Positions 55,253 to 63,668 of a stretch of DNA of 64,000 nt are shown here, in pieces. The stretch is taken from NCBI GenBank assembly GCA_023415825.1, contig JAEZJF010000012.1, positions 1 to 64,000 on the forward strand, in the 5' to 3' direction. Under the pieces are notes generated by a model. The model was not told where the DNA came from, ran no database searches, and saw nothing but the letters and a program-made list of their open reading frames with translations. Position 1 is the first letter of the stretch. Every line of letters begins with the position of its first letter. The position numbers and the translations under genes were made by a program. The DNA comes from Bacillota bacterium (GTDB taxonomy: Bacteria > Bacillota > Clostridia > DSM-8532).

Positions 55253-56926
55253 ATGCAAGTGTGCGTAAACCATTTGGGCTTTAAGCCTGATGACAGCATC
55301 AAACATGCAGTAATATGGGGGGACGGGTCATATAACAGCTTCCAGATAGTGGATTTGGGTTTTGAAGGGTATAATGAGAAACATGCAAATCCCAAGACAA
55401 ATCTTGTCGTGTACAAAGGAAAGCTTTTGAAGAAAGCTTATCAGTGGGGTGAATACTATATCGCCGATTTTTCTGATTTTAAAGCGCCGGGCATCTACTT
55501 AATTTCATTGGACAATGAACATAATTCCGTGCCCTTTGAAATCAGAGAGGATGTTTATTCAAGAACTTTAAGAAAGGCTTTTGATTATATCCATATACAA
55601 AGATGCGGTCAGGCTGTTCCAGACTATCATGAAGCCTGCCATCTGGATGACGCGGTTGAAAGGGAGTCAGGAAAATACTTTGATACCACCGGAGGCTGGC
55701 ATGATGCCGGAGATCTTAGAAAATGGGTCCAGCACACGCTGCTATTAGGTATTTCCATCGCACAGCTGAAACGACATAAAAATCCCGACTGGTTTACTTT
55801 TAACCAGAATGAGGGAGATTTGCTTGATGAGCTGCGATGGGGGAATACTTATTTTTTGAAAATGCAGGATGAAGACGGACTGATATGGCATGATGTAGGC
55901 GGCGGGCTGAATGGCGATAACAGTGATAACCGATGGACAGATAATATTATTTTGTCGGGCGATGAAAGACATGTCTCCAAAAAGTATTTACCGACTGTGC
56001 AATGGCGTTTTATTATGTTTGAGGCTATGCTTGCGGAGATTTTTAAAAAAGCGGACCCTCGGTATTCAGACCAATGCTTTGAGGCTGCACTGAAAACCTA
56101 TACGTACATGAGATCCCAACCCAACCTTCAAATAAATGCAGTTGCTTGGTCGGTTTTAGCTTTAATTGAGCTTTGCAGGCTTTCACCCGAGCCTGCTCTT
56201 AACAAAAAGCTTGAGACTGAAATTTGCAATCTTCTGTCCTTTCAGGAAAACGAATTTAAATTTGATCAGAATAAAATAAGAGGGTACTGGTATACTGATT
56301 CCGACAAAAATGATTTCTACAGATGGCACGAAGGCTCGGGAGCTCCGATTATTGCGGTAAGCGAGGCCTATAGTTTTCTAGGAGAAGATCATGAGCTCGG
56401 AAAAGCATGCCATAAAGCGCTTACGCTATATTGCAGAGATTACGTATTACCCATGACGCAGACGAACCCCTTTAGTATGATTCCATATGGTCTCTATACT
56501 CATGAACCCAGCAGTGAAAAGTACAGACCATTGGACGGTACCTTGAAGTTCCGGTTTTTTTCGCCCACAAAATGCGGATTTTATCAAGGCCTTACTGCGC
56601 ACCTGCTCTCACATGCTGTTGGGCTGATAATGGCCGGGAAGATTATTAAAGATGAAAAAATAGTGGATTTATCACGTCACCAGGTTGAATGGGTAATGGG
56701 CTGCAATCCTCAAAATTCATGCCTCATGACGGCAGAAGGAATAAACAACCCGTATCCCCATTCAAGATTCCTCGGTCTTATTCCCGGAGGAATAATGAAT
56801 GGATTTATAGGCGATGAAAATGATGAGCCTGTTCTTGACATGCGATATACAACGGATTGGAGAACGACGGAATACTGGAGCCCACATACATGCTTCTACA
56901 TTTGGTATGTTTCTCTTATGGGGTAA
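55253..56926 (+). CDS. Cytoplasmic GH9 glycoside hydrolase
   Basis: The 557-residue GH9 protein starts directly with the CelD_N domain (VCVNHLGFKPDD) and has no signal peptide. The catalytic base region is GGWHDAGDLRKW. The C-terminal GCNPQNSCLMTAEG and TTEYWSPHTCF blocks match the GH9 end, with the Glu of TTEYW as likely acid. It probably trims imported oligosaccharides inside the cell, acting after the transporter at 47260-50811. Cytoplasmic GH9 enzymes include exo-acting glucosidases and glucosaminidases; which applies here is unknown. Confidence 0.9.
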   Translation: MQVCVNHLGFKPDDSIKHAVIWGDGSYNSFQIVDLGFEGYNEKHANPKTNLVVYKGKLLKKAYQWGEYYIADFSDFKAPGIYLISLDNEHNSVPFEIREDVYSRTLRKAFDYIHIQRCGQAVPDYHEACHLDDAVERESGKYFDTTGGWHDAGDLRKWVQHTLLLGISIAQLKRHKNPDWFTFNQNEGDLLDELRWGNTYFLKMQDEDGLIWHDVGGGLNGDNSDNRWTDNIILSGDERHVSKKYLPTVQWRFIMFEAMLAEIFKKADPRYSDQCFEAALKTYTYMRSQPNLQINAVAWSVLALIELCRLSPEPALNKKLETEICNLLSFQENEFKFDQNKIRGYWYTDSDKNDFYRWHEGSGAPIIAVSEAYSFLGEDHELGKACHKALTLYCRDYVLPMTQTNPFSMIPYGLYTHEPSSEKYRPLDGTLKFRFFSPTKCGFYQGLTAHLLSHAVGLIMAGKIIKDEKIVDLSRHQVEWVMGCNPQNSCLMTAEGINNPYPHSRFLGLIPGGIMNGFIGDENDEPVLDMRYTTDWRTTEYWSPHTCFYIWYVSLMG

Positions 56927-56955
56927 TGAAACACTTTCTGACGGCTTAATGAGTA

Positions 56956-57015
56956 TAGGATTTTAAACATGATTATAGAATTCTCTATTTTATATTTTAA
57001 TGACAGGCGTATAAT
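56956..57015 (+). promoter_or_regulatory. Activator-type promoter with paired TAGAAT sites (GH gene)
   Basis: TAGGAT (56956-56961) and TAGAAT (56976-56981) are direct repeats exactly 20 bp apart. CTATTTTATA follows, and TATAAT begins 34 bp after the second copy (57010-57015). It matches the promoters at 47105 and 59071. The leader to the gene is about 150 nt, with no other element recognised in the 248-bp gap. Confidence 0.62.
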
Positions 57016-57174
57016 TTCCATGTGCCGAAGGTACCGAAGGCCCATGATCTCATCTTGAGCATAATAGGCCACACTTTGAAGTTTCTTCGATGCCCGCCTC
57101 TCAGGAGCGCAAGCAAATCCGCAATGGTATTTTTCATAATCGTTTCAATTGCATTTATGAAAGGAGTCTGACCT

Positions 57175-59004
57175 ATGAAAAAGGTACTGGGGACTTTACT
57201 TGCATTTTTTCTGGTTATCTCTTTGACTATCAATGCTTTTCTTCCTAGCCCGGCACTGGCTGCAGAAAATTCATTCTTGCAGGGAAGCAATCTTGGCGTC
57301 TGGGGTGTTAACGGAGATGGGACTATTAATGATTCTTTTATGAACAACGCTTCTATAAGAACAAAAGCAGGTGCGGTCTTAGGTGTCATGAGATTCCCAT
57401 GCCGCAGCTTTACTGCGACACAGCTTCAATCCATTGCCAATGCGATAAGAAATGCCGGCATTGAGCCTCTAGCCATATTAACGGCAAAAAACCAAAGCAC
57501 CGCCTTGATGCAGGTCAATGCTTTGAAAGATAGTGTAACGTATTTTGAATTTGGCAATGAGAACAATTATTTTGATGGCTGGAGCGGAGCAACGTATGCC
57601 TCCCATTGGACAAGTGATATACCGGTATTAAGAGCGGCTGCTCCCAGTGCAAAATTTGGCGGACCCGTGGTGAGCCATTTTGACGCAAGCGGAAGCGCGT
57701 ATATAAGAGACTTCCTTAATGCCATCAAAGGGAATTCAAGTTTGAGGCCGGATTTTATCAGTGCACATGTTTATGCTGAGCATGGGGAGGATACCAGCAA
57801 TCAGGCTGTTTTGGACAAAGTCAGCAATCAATGGGGGCCTGGGATAGACAAAATCAAATCAGATGTACAATCCATTCTAGGTGTATCTCTACCGTTGGCC
57901 ATAACTGAATGGAACTGGGATGCCGCTCCTGAAAACACAAGCGACAACCGGGATATGAACAGCAGCTTTATGCACGACTTCACCTTCAAAGTATTGGACA
58001 CCTTTAAAGCACGTGGTGTTTGGATGTCCTGCCAATATGATTTTTCAGCAGGCGCAGGTGGAGGTTATCTTGATATGGTAACCACGGGAGGGGTCAGCAA
58101 GCCTCAATACAATGAATTTGTCAATTGGAAAAATGCCAATCCTCCCGGATCTACACCAACTCCCACACCTACACCCACTCCAGGGGGGTCGTCCATGGAG
58201 GCTGAGGACATGGCTCTTACAAATTATGTAGTCAATACCAATACTTCGGCTTCGGGTGGGGAACTTATCAAGCTCAATGCGAGCGGAGTAACCGGTAATG
58301 CTGTTTATAACTTCAACGGCAGTACCGGGACCTATGATATCAAAGTGCATTACTATGACGAAAATGATGGTCAGGCTACATTCAAGTTGTATGTGGGTGG
58401 AACGGTTGTAGACCAGTGGATTGCGAACCAGAATTTAGGAAGCGCAGATCCAACCAGTGCTACCCTCACAAGCAGGACCAAAAATGGGGTGTCTGTATCA
58501 AACGGTGCTCAGATAAAAATAGAGGCAGCTCAGAACGCTGAGGAATGGGGACGTGTCGATAAGGTTGAGCTTACCCTTTCAGGAGGCTCAACACCTACTC
58601 CGACACCAACTCCGCCGCCGAGTAATACAACCGTTAGGTATGAGGGAGAAAATGCAACCGGCAGCAGTGAGGTTAAGACATGGCCGAGCGGATATTCAGG
58701 CAGTGGAATAGGTGTCAAATGGGGTAATGGAGCCATGACCTGGAGCAAAAACTTTGCGGGCGGTGCTTATACCTTTACAGTGCGCTGCAACGACTATAAC
58801 GGAACCCAGACCTTTACTGTTCAACTTGATGGTGTTGATATAGGGGGACCGTTTACAATGAGCACAGGAGACAAGTCGTGGAAGACTTTTACCGGAAGCT
58901 TTGGAAATGTTTCAGCCGGTACGCATACAATAGGGGTCAATTTTACCAGCGATGCTTCAAGTGTTGATCTCTACTGTGACTATATTGATGTAACATGGCC
59001 GTAA
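57175..59004 (+). CDS. Secreted clan-A-like glycoside hydrolase with two CBMs
   Basis: The 609-residue protein has a signal peptide ending near ALAAEN, a TIM-barrel-like catalytic domain (about 30-325) with Asn128-Glu129 in FEFGNENN (acid/base) and Glu245 in AITEWNWD (nucleophile), and a PTPTPTPTP linker. A CBM6-like module follows (341-472), closely similar to that of the GH9 at 51014 (both contain YYDENDG and NLGSADP), then a second Pro/Thr linker and a C-terminal beta-sandwich CBM (485-609). The GH family is not recognised with certainty. Good AAAGGAG ribosome-binding site. Confidence 0.85.
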   Translation: MKKVLGTLLAFFLVISLTINAFLPSPALAAENSFLQGSNLGVWGVNGDGTINDSFMNNASIRTKAGAVLGVMRFPCRSFTATQLQSIANAIRNAGIEPLAILTAKNQSTALMQVNALKDSVTYFEFGNENNYFDGWSGATYASHWTSDIPVLRAAAPSAKFGGPVVSHFDASGSAYIRDFLNAIKGNSSLRPDFISAHVYAEHGEDTSNQAVLDKVSNQWGPGIDKIKSDVQSILGVSLPLAITEWNWDAAPENTSDNRDMNSSFMHDFTFKVLDTFKARGVWMSCQYDFSAGAGGGYLDMVTTGGVSKPQYNEFVNWKNANPPGSTPTPTPTPTPGGSSMEAEDMALTNYVVNTNTSASGGELIKLNASGVTGNAVYNFNGSTGTYDIKVHYYDENDGQATFKLYVGGTVVDQWIANQNLGSADPTSATLTSRTKNGVSVSNGAQIKIEAAQNAEEWGRVDKVELTLSGGSTPTPTPTPPPSNTTVRYEGENATGSSEVKTWPSGYSGSGIGVKWGNGAMTWSKNFAGGAYTFTVRCNDYNGTQTFTVQLDGVDIGGPFTMSTGDKSWKTFTGSFGNVSAGTHTIGVNFTSDASSVDLYCDYIDVTWP

Positions 59005-59018
59005 CAGCTATTCAGGTA

Positions 59019-59050
59019 AAGACTCGGGAATTGTATCCCGGGTCTTTTTT
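59019..59050 (+). terminator. Terminator after the clan-A-like GH gene
   Basis: AAGACTCGGGA (59019-59029) pairs with TCCCGGGTCTT (59036-59046, one G-U pair) and is followed by a T-run. Confidence 0.88.
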
Positions 59051-59070
59051 ATTAGACAAGCAATTATCCA

Positions 59071-59131
59071 TAGAATATCAAACGTATTTGTAGAATCCTT
59101 TATTTTATAGATTTGATGCAATTACTATAAT
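59071..59131 (+). promoter_or_regulatory. Activator-type promoter with paired TAGAAT sites (catabolic operon)
   Basis: TAGAAT (59071-59076) and TAGAAT (59091-59096) are exact direct repeats 20 bp apart. CCTTTATTTTATAG follows, and TATAAT begins 35 bp after the second copy (59126-59131). This is the clearest of the three matching promoters and drives the catabolic genes from 59186. Confidence 0.68.
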
Positions 59132-59185
59132 GGAATAAATGTATGACGGATGGTTTTGAGCTGGACAGAAAGGATGAGAAGGAAC

Positions 59186-60205
59186 ATGAAAGCAGTGGTT
59201 GTGGTTGAGCCGGGTAAACTGGTTATAGAGGAAAGACCCATGGTATCTGCACCCGATGATACGGAAGTTGTCGTGAGAATCAAAGCGGTGGGCATATGCG
59301 GTTCGGATTCCCATATCTATCATGGAAGATCGGCTTTTGCAACCTATCCTAGAATAATCGGACATGAAATGGCCGGTGAAGTCTACCAGGTGGGGGCCCA
59401 GGTAACAGGCCTGAAGCCTGGAGACAAGGTAGCAATAGATCCTGTGGTTTCCTGTGGCCGCTGTTATGCTTGCAGGATAGGAAGACACAATGTCTGCAGC
59501 AGCGTTAAGGTTCTAGGCGTGCATCTGGACGGAGGATACAGGGAGTACATAAAGGTGAATGCCGGCAACGTATACAAGCTGCCTGACAATATATCATGGG
59601 AGCATGCCACAACGGTTGAACCTTTCAGTATTGCGGCAGAATCCATAAACAGGGGTCATCTTTCGCCGGATGACAATGTTTTAATTTGCGGTGCGGGACC
59701 CATCGGCCTGGTCGTACTTCAGGCTGTCAAAAGAATTGGGGCTCGTGTCATCATAATGGATGTTTTAGATAGCAGGCTGGAAAAAGCCTTGGATATGGGT
59801 GCGAATGTGGTGGTCAACACTAAAAAAAACGATCTGGAAAAGGCTGTCATGAGCTTTACAGGAGGAGAAGGCGTCAATGTTATTTTTGAGGCCACCGGCA
59901 ATATCAACATCTTTGAGCTTTGCATTTCAAAGTTAGTTTCACAGGCAGGCCGATTTGTTGTCCTGGGGTTTCCTTCCGAACCTGCGAAAATTGCTCCTAT
60001 CGATATCATGAAGCGCGAGCTGGATATTGTTGGGTCCAGACTGAATCTGAAAAAATTTCCTGAGGTCATACAATGGTTTAAGGCAAAGGAAGTAGATCCG
60101 TCAAAAATTATATCCCATGTCTTTCCCATAGATAAAATCCAAGAAGCTTTTGATTTATCGGATAAAAACCCTGAAGAGGTTTGTAAAATAGTGCTGACAG
60201 TCTAG
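59186..60205 (+). CDS. Zinc-dependent medium-chain alcohol dehydrogenase
   Basis: The 339-residue MDR dehydrogenase has catalytic zinc ligands in GICGSDSHIYHG and IIGHEMAGEV, four structural zinc Cys in CGRCYACRIGRHNVC, and a Rossmann motif (CGAGPIGLVVLQAV). ATG 59186 gives the standard MKAVVV start; the in-frame ATG at 59150 adds 12 unrelated residues. Of the sorbitol/threonine/galactonate dehydrogenase type, so it probably oxidises a sugar acid or polyol. First gene of the catabolic operon. Confidence 0.92.
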   Translation: MKAVVVVEPGKLVIEERPMVSAPDDTEVVVRIKAVGICGSDSHIYHGRSAFATYPRIIGHEMAGEVYQVGAQVTGLKPGDKVAIDPVVSCGRCYACRIGRHNVCSSVKVLGVHLDGGYREYIKVNAGNVYKLPDNISWEHATTVEPFSIAAESINRGHLSPDDNVLICGAGPIGLVVLQAVKRIGARVIIMDVLDSRLEKALDMGANVVVNTKKNDLEKAVMSFTGGEGVNVIFEATGNINIFELCISKLVSQAGRFVVLGFPSEPAKIAPIDIMKRELDIVGSRLNLKKFPEVIQWFKAKEVDPSKIISHVFPIDKIQEAFDLSDKNPEEVCKIVLTV

Positions 60206-60233
60206 AATTCACATGATGAAAGGATGAGCTCCT

Positions 60234-60923
60234 ATGGCAAAGCTGGACATTTTTGAAACAAGAGAGAGACTGATAAAATCCTATTCTGCGGATATGTATG
60301 ATGTGCTGGACAGAATGGGCTACCCCAACCAATGCCTGGATTTGGGTATCAAACCGTTAAGGGATGATATGAAGGTGGCAGGACCTGCCTTTACATACTG
60401 GGGTATGCGTGAACCGCGTTATGATGCGGATCTCCCAAGGCCGGATTTTGATAACTTTGCAATTTTTGAACGGTTTTATCCTGGCTGCGTTGTTTTGATT
60501 AATGCCGAAAAAGAAGACCAGGTTGGCCACTGGGGCGAGATGATGAGCTATGGTGCACGCAATGCCGGAGCAGTAGGTGCAGTCATCGATGGGGGGACAA
60601 GAGATAAGGCCGGTATCTTGAAAATAGAGAATTGGTCTTGCTTTGCACGGTATACCTCTCCGGTTGAATCCAAAAAGAGGTGGAGACCGAAAGAATGTCA
60701 GATTCCCATACTCATGTCAGGAACATTGACGCGTTATGTGAAAGTCAATCCGGGCGATTGGATACTTGGTGATTCCGACGGCGTAATCGTTATACCCCAA
60801 GAAATCCTGCCCGATGCTCTTGCGGCTGTAGAGGCGCTCTCAAAACAAGAAGAGCTCTCCCGAAGGGATCTGGCAAAGGGTGATACCTTCAAAGAGGTCT
60901 ATAACAGGTATGGCCGGGCGTAA
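60234..60923 (+). CDS. RraA family protein
   Basis: The 229-residue RraA/demethylmenaquinone-methyltransferase-fold protein has GARNAGAVGAVIDGGTRD, the conserved substrate/metal region, and a PGDWILGDSDGVIVIP block. Some family members are 4-hydroxy-4-methyl-2-oxoglutarate-type aldolases or oxaloacetate decarboxylases. In a sugar-acid operon an aldolase or decarboxylase role is plausible but unproven. It lies 28 bp after the dehydrogenase. Confidence 0.85.
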   Translation: MAKLDIFETRERLIKSYSADMYDVLDRMGYPNQCLDLGIKPLRDDMKVAGPAFTYWGMREPRYDADLPRPDFDNFAIFERFYPGCVVLINAEKEDQVGHWGEMMSYGARNAGAVGAVIDGGTRDKAGILKIENWSCFARYTSPVESKKRWRPKECQIPILMSGTLTRYVKVNPGDWILGDSDGVIVIPQEILPDALAAVEALSKQEELSRRDLAKGDTFKEVYNRYGRA

Positions 60924-60978
60924 TTTGCATGACCGGGAAGATATTAAGAGGATAACAAATAGGAGGAAGGAAAAGGTT

Positions 60979-61746
60979 ATGCTTTCTCTGAATCAATACA
61001 ATCTTAGCGGAAAGGTAGCTGTTGTTACCGGAGCAAGTAAGGGAATCGGAAGGGCAACAGCGCTTGCACTGGCAAAACAAGGTGCGGATGTCGTTTTGGC
61101 AGCGCGAAATAAAATTCAGCTTGATGAGGTGGCCAGAGAAATCGAAAAGCTTGGAAGAAGAGCTGAAACAGTATGTGTCGATGTTACATCAAAGGAACAG
61201 ATCGATGACATGATGGAAAACATTGTACCTGCTTTTGGCGGCGTCGATATCTTTGTGAATAACGCAGGTGTTACTGTGATGAAGCGTTTCATTGAAACAC
61301 AGCCCGAAGATATTGATAATATTTTCGACACTAATCTTAAGGGAGCCATCTATTTTCTTCAAGGTGCAGCAAAGCTTATGATCAAGCAGGGAAGAGGCGG
61401 GAGCATTGTCATTGTGACTTCTATTAATGCTGTTGCTCCATTGCCCAGTCAGGCGTTTTATTCCTCTACCAAGGCTGCCCTTGAAGCGCTTATGAGGTGT
61501 TTGGCGGCTGATCTTGCAAGGTATCATATTCGTGTGAATTCGGTAGCCCCCGGAGCTATAGCTACAGACATGAACAGCCATTTTACACCTGAGGTTGTTG
61601 AAAGAGTTGCTGCCAAAATTCCTCTTGGGCGAGTCGGAGAATCAGATGAAATAGGAGATGTGGTCGCCTTTTTGGCTTCCGATGCAGCAAGATACATAAC
61701 CGGGTCAACAATTATTGCTGATGGCGGCTATTTGCTTCGCACATAA
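60979..61746 (+). CDS. Short-chain dehydrogenase/reductase
   Basis: The 255-residue classical SDR has the cofactor loop TGASKGIG, NNAG, and the catalytic Ser-Tyr-Lys in SINAV and FYSSTKAAL, ending SDAARYITGSTIIADGG. ATG 60979 lies 12 nt after AGGAGG (60961-60966); an in-frame upstream extension overlaps the RraA gene. Next to a mannonate dehydratase it could be the fructuronate/sugar-acid reductase of the pathway. Confidence 0.9.
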   Translation: MLSLNQYNLSGKVAVVTGASKGIGRATALALAKQGADVVLAARNKIQLDEVAREIEKLGRRAETVCVDVTSKEQIDDMMENIVPAFGGVDIFVNNAGVTVMKRFIETQPEDIDNIFDTNLKGAIYFLQGAAKLMIKQGRGGSIVIVTSINAVAPLPSQAFYSSTKAALEALMRCLAADLARYHIRVNSVAPGAIATDMNSHFTPEVVERVAAKIPLGRVGESDEIGDVVAFLASDAARYITGSTIIADGGYLLRT

Positions 61747-61802
61747 CAGGGTCCAAAACTAAGAGAGAGAATTGTTAAAATGAAATGTGGGGCGATCTTA
61801 GC

Positions 61803-62630
61803 ATGATAAGAGCGATTGAGAGTTACAATGCCGAGCCGGGGGAATTGGCATTATGGTGGCTGGGCCAGAGTGGCTTTGCAATTAAATCCGACAAAACAAC
61901 AGTCTATCTGGACCCCTATCTCTCAACAAGGCTAGAGCAAAGAACTGAAAATAAACCCTTGGTCAAGCATGTGAGGATGATGTCTCCGCATCTTGATCCA
62001 TCTCTGATTACCGATGCCGGATACATCCTATGCAGTCATAACCATGGTGACCATCTTGATCCCGATACGGTAGTTCCGATGCTAATATCTAGTCCTGACG
62101 CAAAGTTGGTGATACCTCCTGCTGCTGTTGCTTCTTTAAAAGCACTTGGGATTAAGGAAGAAAGGATCATTCCAGCAGGAGCCTGGGACCATATGAAACT
62201 TGAGGGAATCGAAATTTTTGCGATACCGGGGAAACACAATGAATTTGATTTCGATCCGGTTACCGGTTACCCCTATGTAGGCTATATCATTGATTTCAAT
62301 GACATAAGGGTCTATCATGCCGGAGATACGATTTATTATGAAGAATTGGAAGCACATTTAAAAAGCTTTGATATCGATATTGCACTTCTGCCCATAAATG
62401 GGGGAGACCGGGATAGGGTGAGCCGAGGCTTCATGTCTAATCTTCAATTTTGGGAAGCTGCCGATCTTGCTGCCAAACTTAAAGTAAGAATGGTCATTCC
62501 TACCCATTACGATATGTTTACCATCAATACCGAGAATGTTGAAAGATTTGAATATTACATGGACAGAAAATATCCAACGCTAAAATACACCATTCCCCAA
62601 ATTGGCGAAGCAATAATTTATAAGAAATGA
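61803..62630 (+). CDS. MBL-fold hydrolase, UlaG-like lactonase
   Basis: The metallo-beta-lactamase-fold protein of about 275 residues has the metal motif SHNHGDHLDPD, later His/Asp ligands (YHAGDTIYYEE), and PTHYDMF. It resembles L-ascorbate-6-phosphate lactonase UlaG. In this operon it may open a sugar lactone. ATG 61803 and the in-frame ATG 61785 are both possible; GGGG at 61789-61792 favours 61803. Confidence 0.85.
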   Translation: MIRAIESYNAEPGELALWWLGQSGFAIKSDKTTVYLDPYLSTRLEQRTENKPLVKHVRMMSPHLDPSLITDAGYILCSHNHGDHLDPDTVVPMLISSPDAKLVIPPAAVASLKALGIKEERIIPAGAWDHMKLEGIEIFAIPGKHNEFDFDPVTGYPYVGYIIDFNDIRVYHAGDTIYYEELEAHLKSFDIDIALLPINGGDRDRVSRGFMSNLQFWEAADLAAKLKVRMVIPTHYDMFTINTENVERFEYYMDRKYPTLKYTIPQIGEAIIYKK

Positions 62631-62644
62631 AGGGGGTACCATAC

Positions 62645-63622
62645 ATGAGACTAGCCATGGCTTACTTTTATGATCAACACGACATGAAGAAAGCTATTTC
62701 CAAGCAATTGGGCGTGACAGAAGTCGTCACAAATGTTCCTAAGCAGCAGAACCTCCCGGAAAATAAAAACCCATGGGATTATGATGTCCTGCTGGAGAAG
62801 AAAAACAGTTTTACGAAGGATGGCCTTAAGGTATCTGTTATTGAAGGCCCTACTATCCTTGACAAGGTAAAACTCGGGCTTCCTGGGCGCGATGAAGAAA
62901 TCAATCATTTCTGTACATTAATTGAGAATTTAAGCAAACTGGATATCCGTACCATATGCTACAACTGGATGCCCGTCATAGGCTGGTTTCGTTCACGCAC
63001 CAATATCAAAACCCGTGGCGAAGCTATTGCAACCGGCTTTAATTTTGAGGATGTAAAGGATGCCCCTCTGACTTGGGCCGGTGAAGTAACCCAGCAGCAA
63101 ATGTGGTCAAATCTGGAGTACTTTCTCAAAGCAGTGGTTCCGGTTGCTGAGAAATATAAAGTAAAACTGGCAATTCATCCCGATGATCCACCCATACACG
63201 TACTAAAAGGAATAGGCAGGATACTTATTAATGCCGATGCGTTTAAACGCGTCATCGATTTGGTGCCAAGCGAATACAACGGGATTACGCTTTGTCAGGG
63301 GTCTTTTTCTGCCATGGGAGAGAACATTCCGGAAATGATACGCTATTTTGGAAAGAGAGAAAAAATATTTTTTGCACATTTCAGGGATATCCGGGGCAAT
63401 GCTCTTGATTTTCATGAGGTATTCCATGATGATGGCCAAACGGACATGTTTGAAGCTATGAAATGCTATAAAGAGGTGGGGTTTGACGGACCGATACGTC
63501 CCGACCATGTACCAACCATGGCAGGCGAAGATAATACGAATCCAAGCTACGGGATACTTGGGAATTTATTCGCTATTGGTTATATGAAAGGCTTAATCGA
63601 GGCTGTTGAAAAAACTGTTTAG
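62645..63622 (+). CDS. uxuA: Mannonate dehydratase
   Basis: The 325-residue UxuA-family dehydratase converts D-mannonate to 2-keto-3-deoxygluconate. Conserved blocks are YNWMPVIGWFRSRT, IHPDDPPI, and FAHFRDIRG. It is shorter than the E. coli enzyme but keeps these residues. ATG 62645 follows AAGGGGG; the upstream in-frame start at 62627 overlaps the previous gene. It implies catabolism of glucuronate or a related hexonate. Confidence 0.93.
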   Translation: MRLAMAYFYDQHDMKKAISKQLGVTEVVTNVPKQQNLPENKNPWDYDVLLEKKNSFTKDGLKVSVIEGPTILDKVKLGLPGRDEEINHFCTLIENLSKLDIRTICYNWMPVIGWFRSRTNIKTRGEAIATGFNFEDVKDAPLTWAGEVTQQQMWSNLEYFLKAVVPVAEKYKVKLAIHPDDPPIHVLKGIGRILINADAFKRVIDLVPSEYNGITLCQGSFSAMGENIPEMIRYFGKREKIFFAHFRDIRGNALDFHEVFHDDGQTDMFEAMKCYKEVGFDGPIRPDHVPTMAGEDNTNPSYGILGNLFAIGYMKGLIEAVEKTV

Positions 63623-63668
63623 GAGATTCATAGGTATTGTGCAGACAGGCACACTTAAGGAGGAAACC

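Noticed and set aside
56997..57389. Minus-strand open frame covering the gap before the clan-A-like GH gene
   Set aside because: It runs antisense through a real signal-peptide region, lacks a ribosome-binding site and matches no transposase or other family I recognise.
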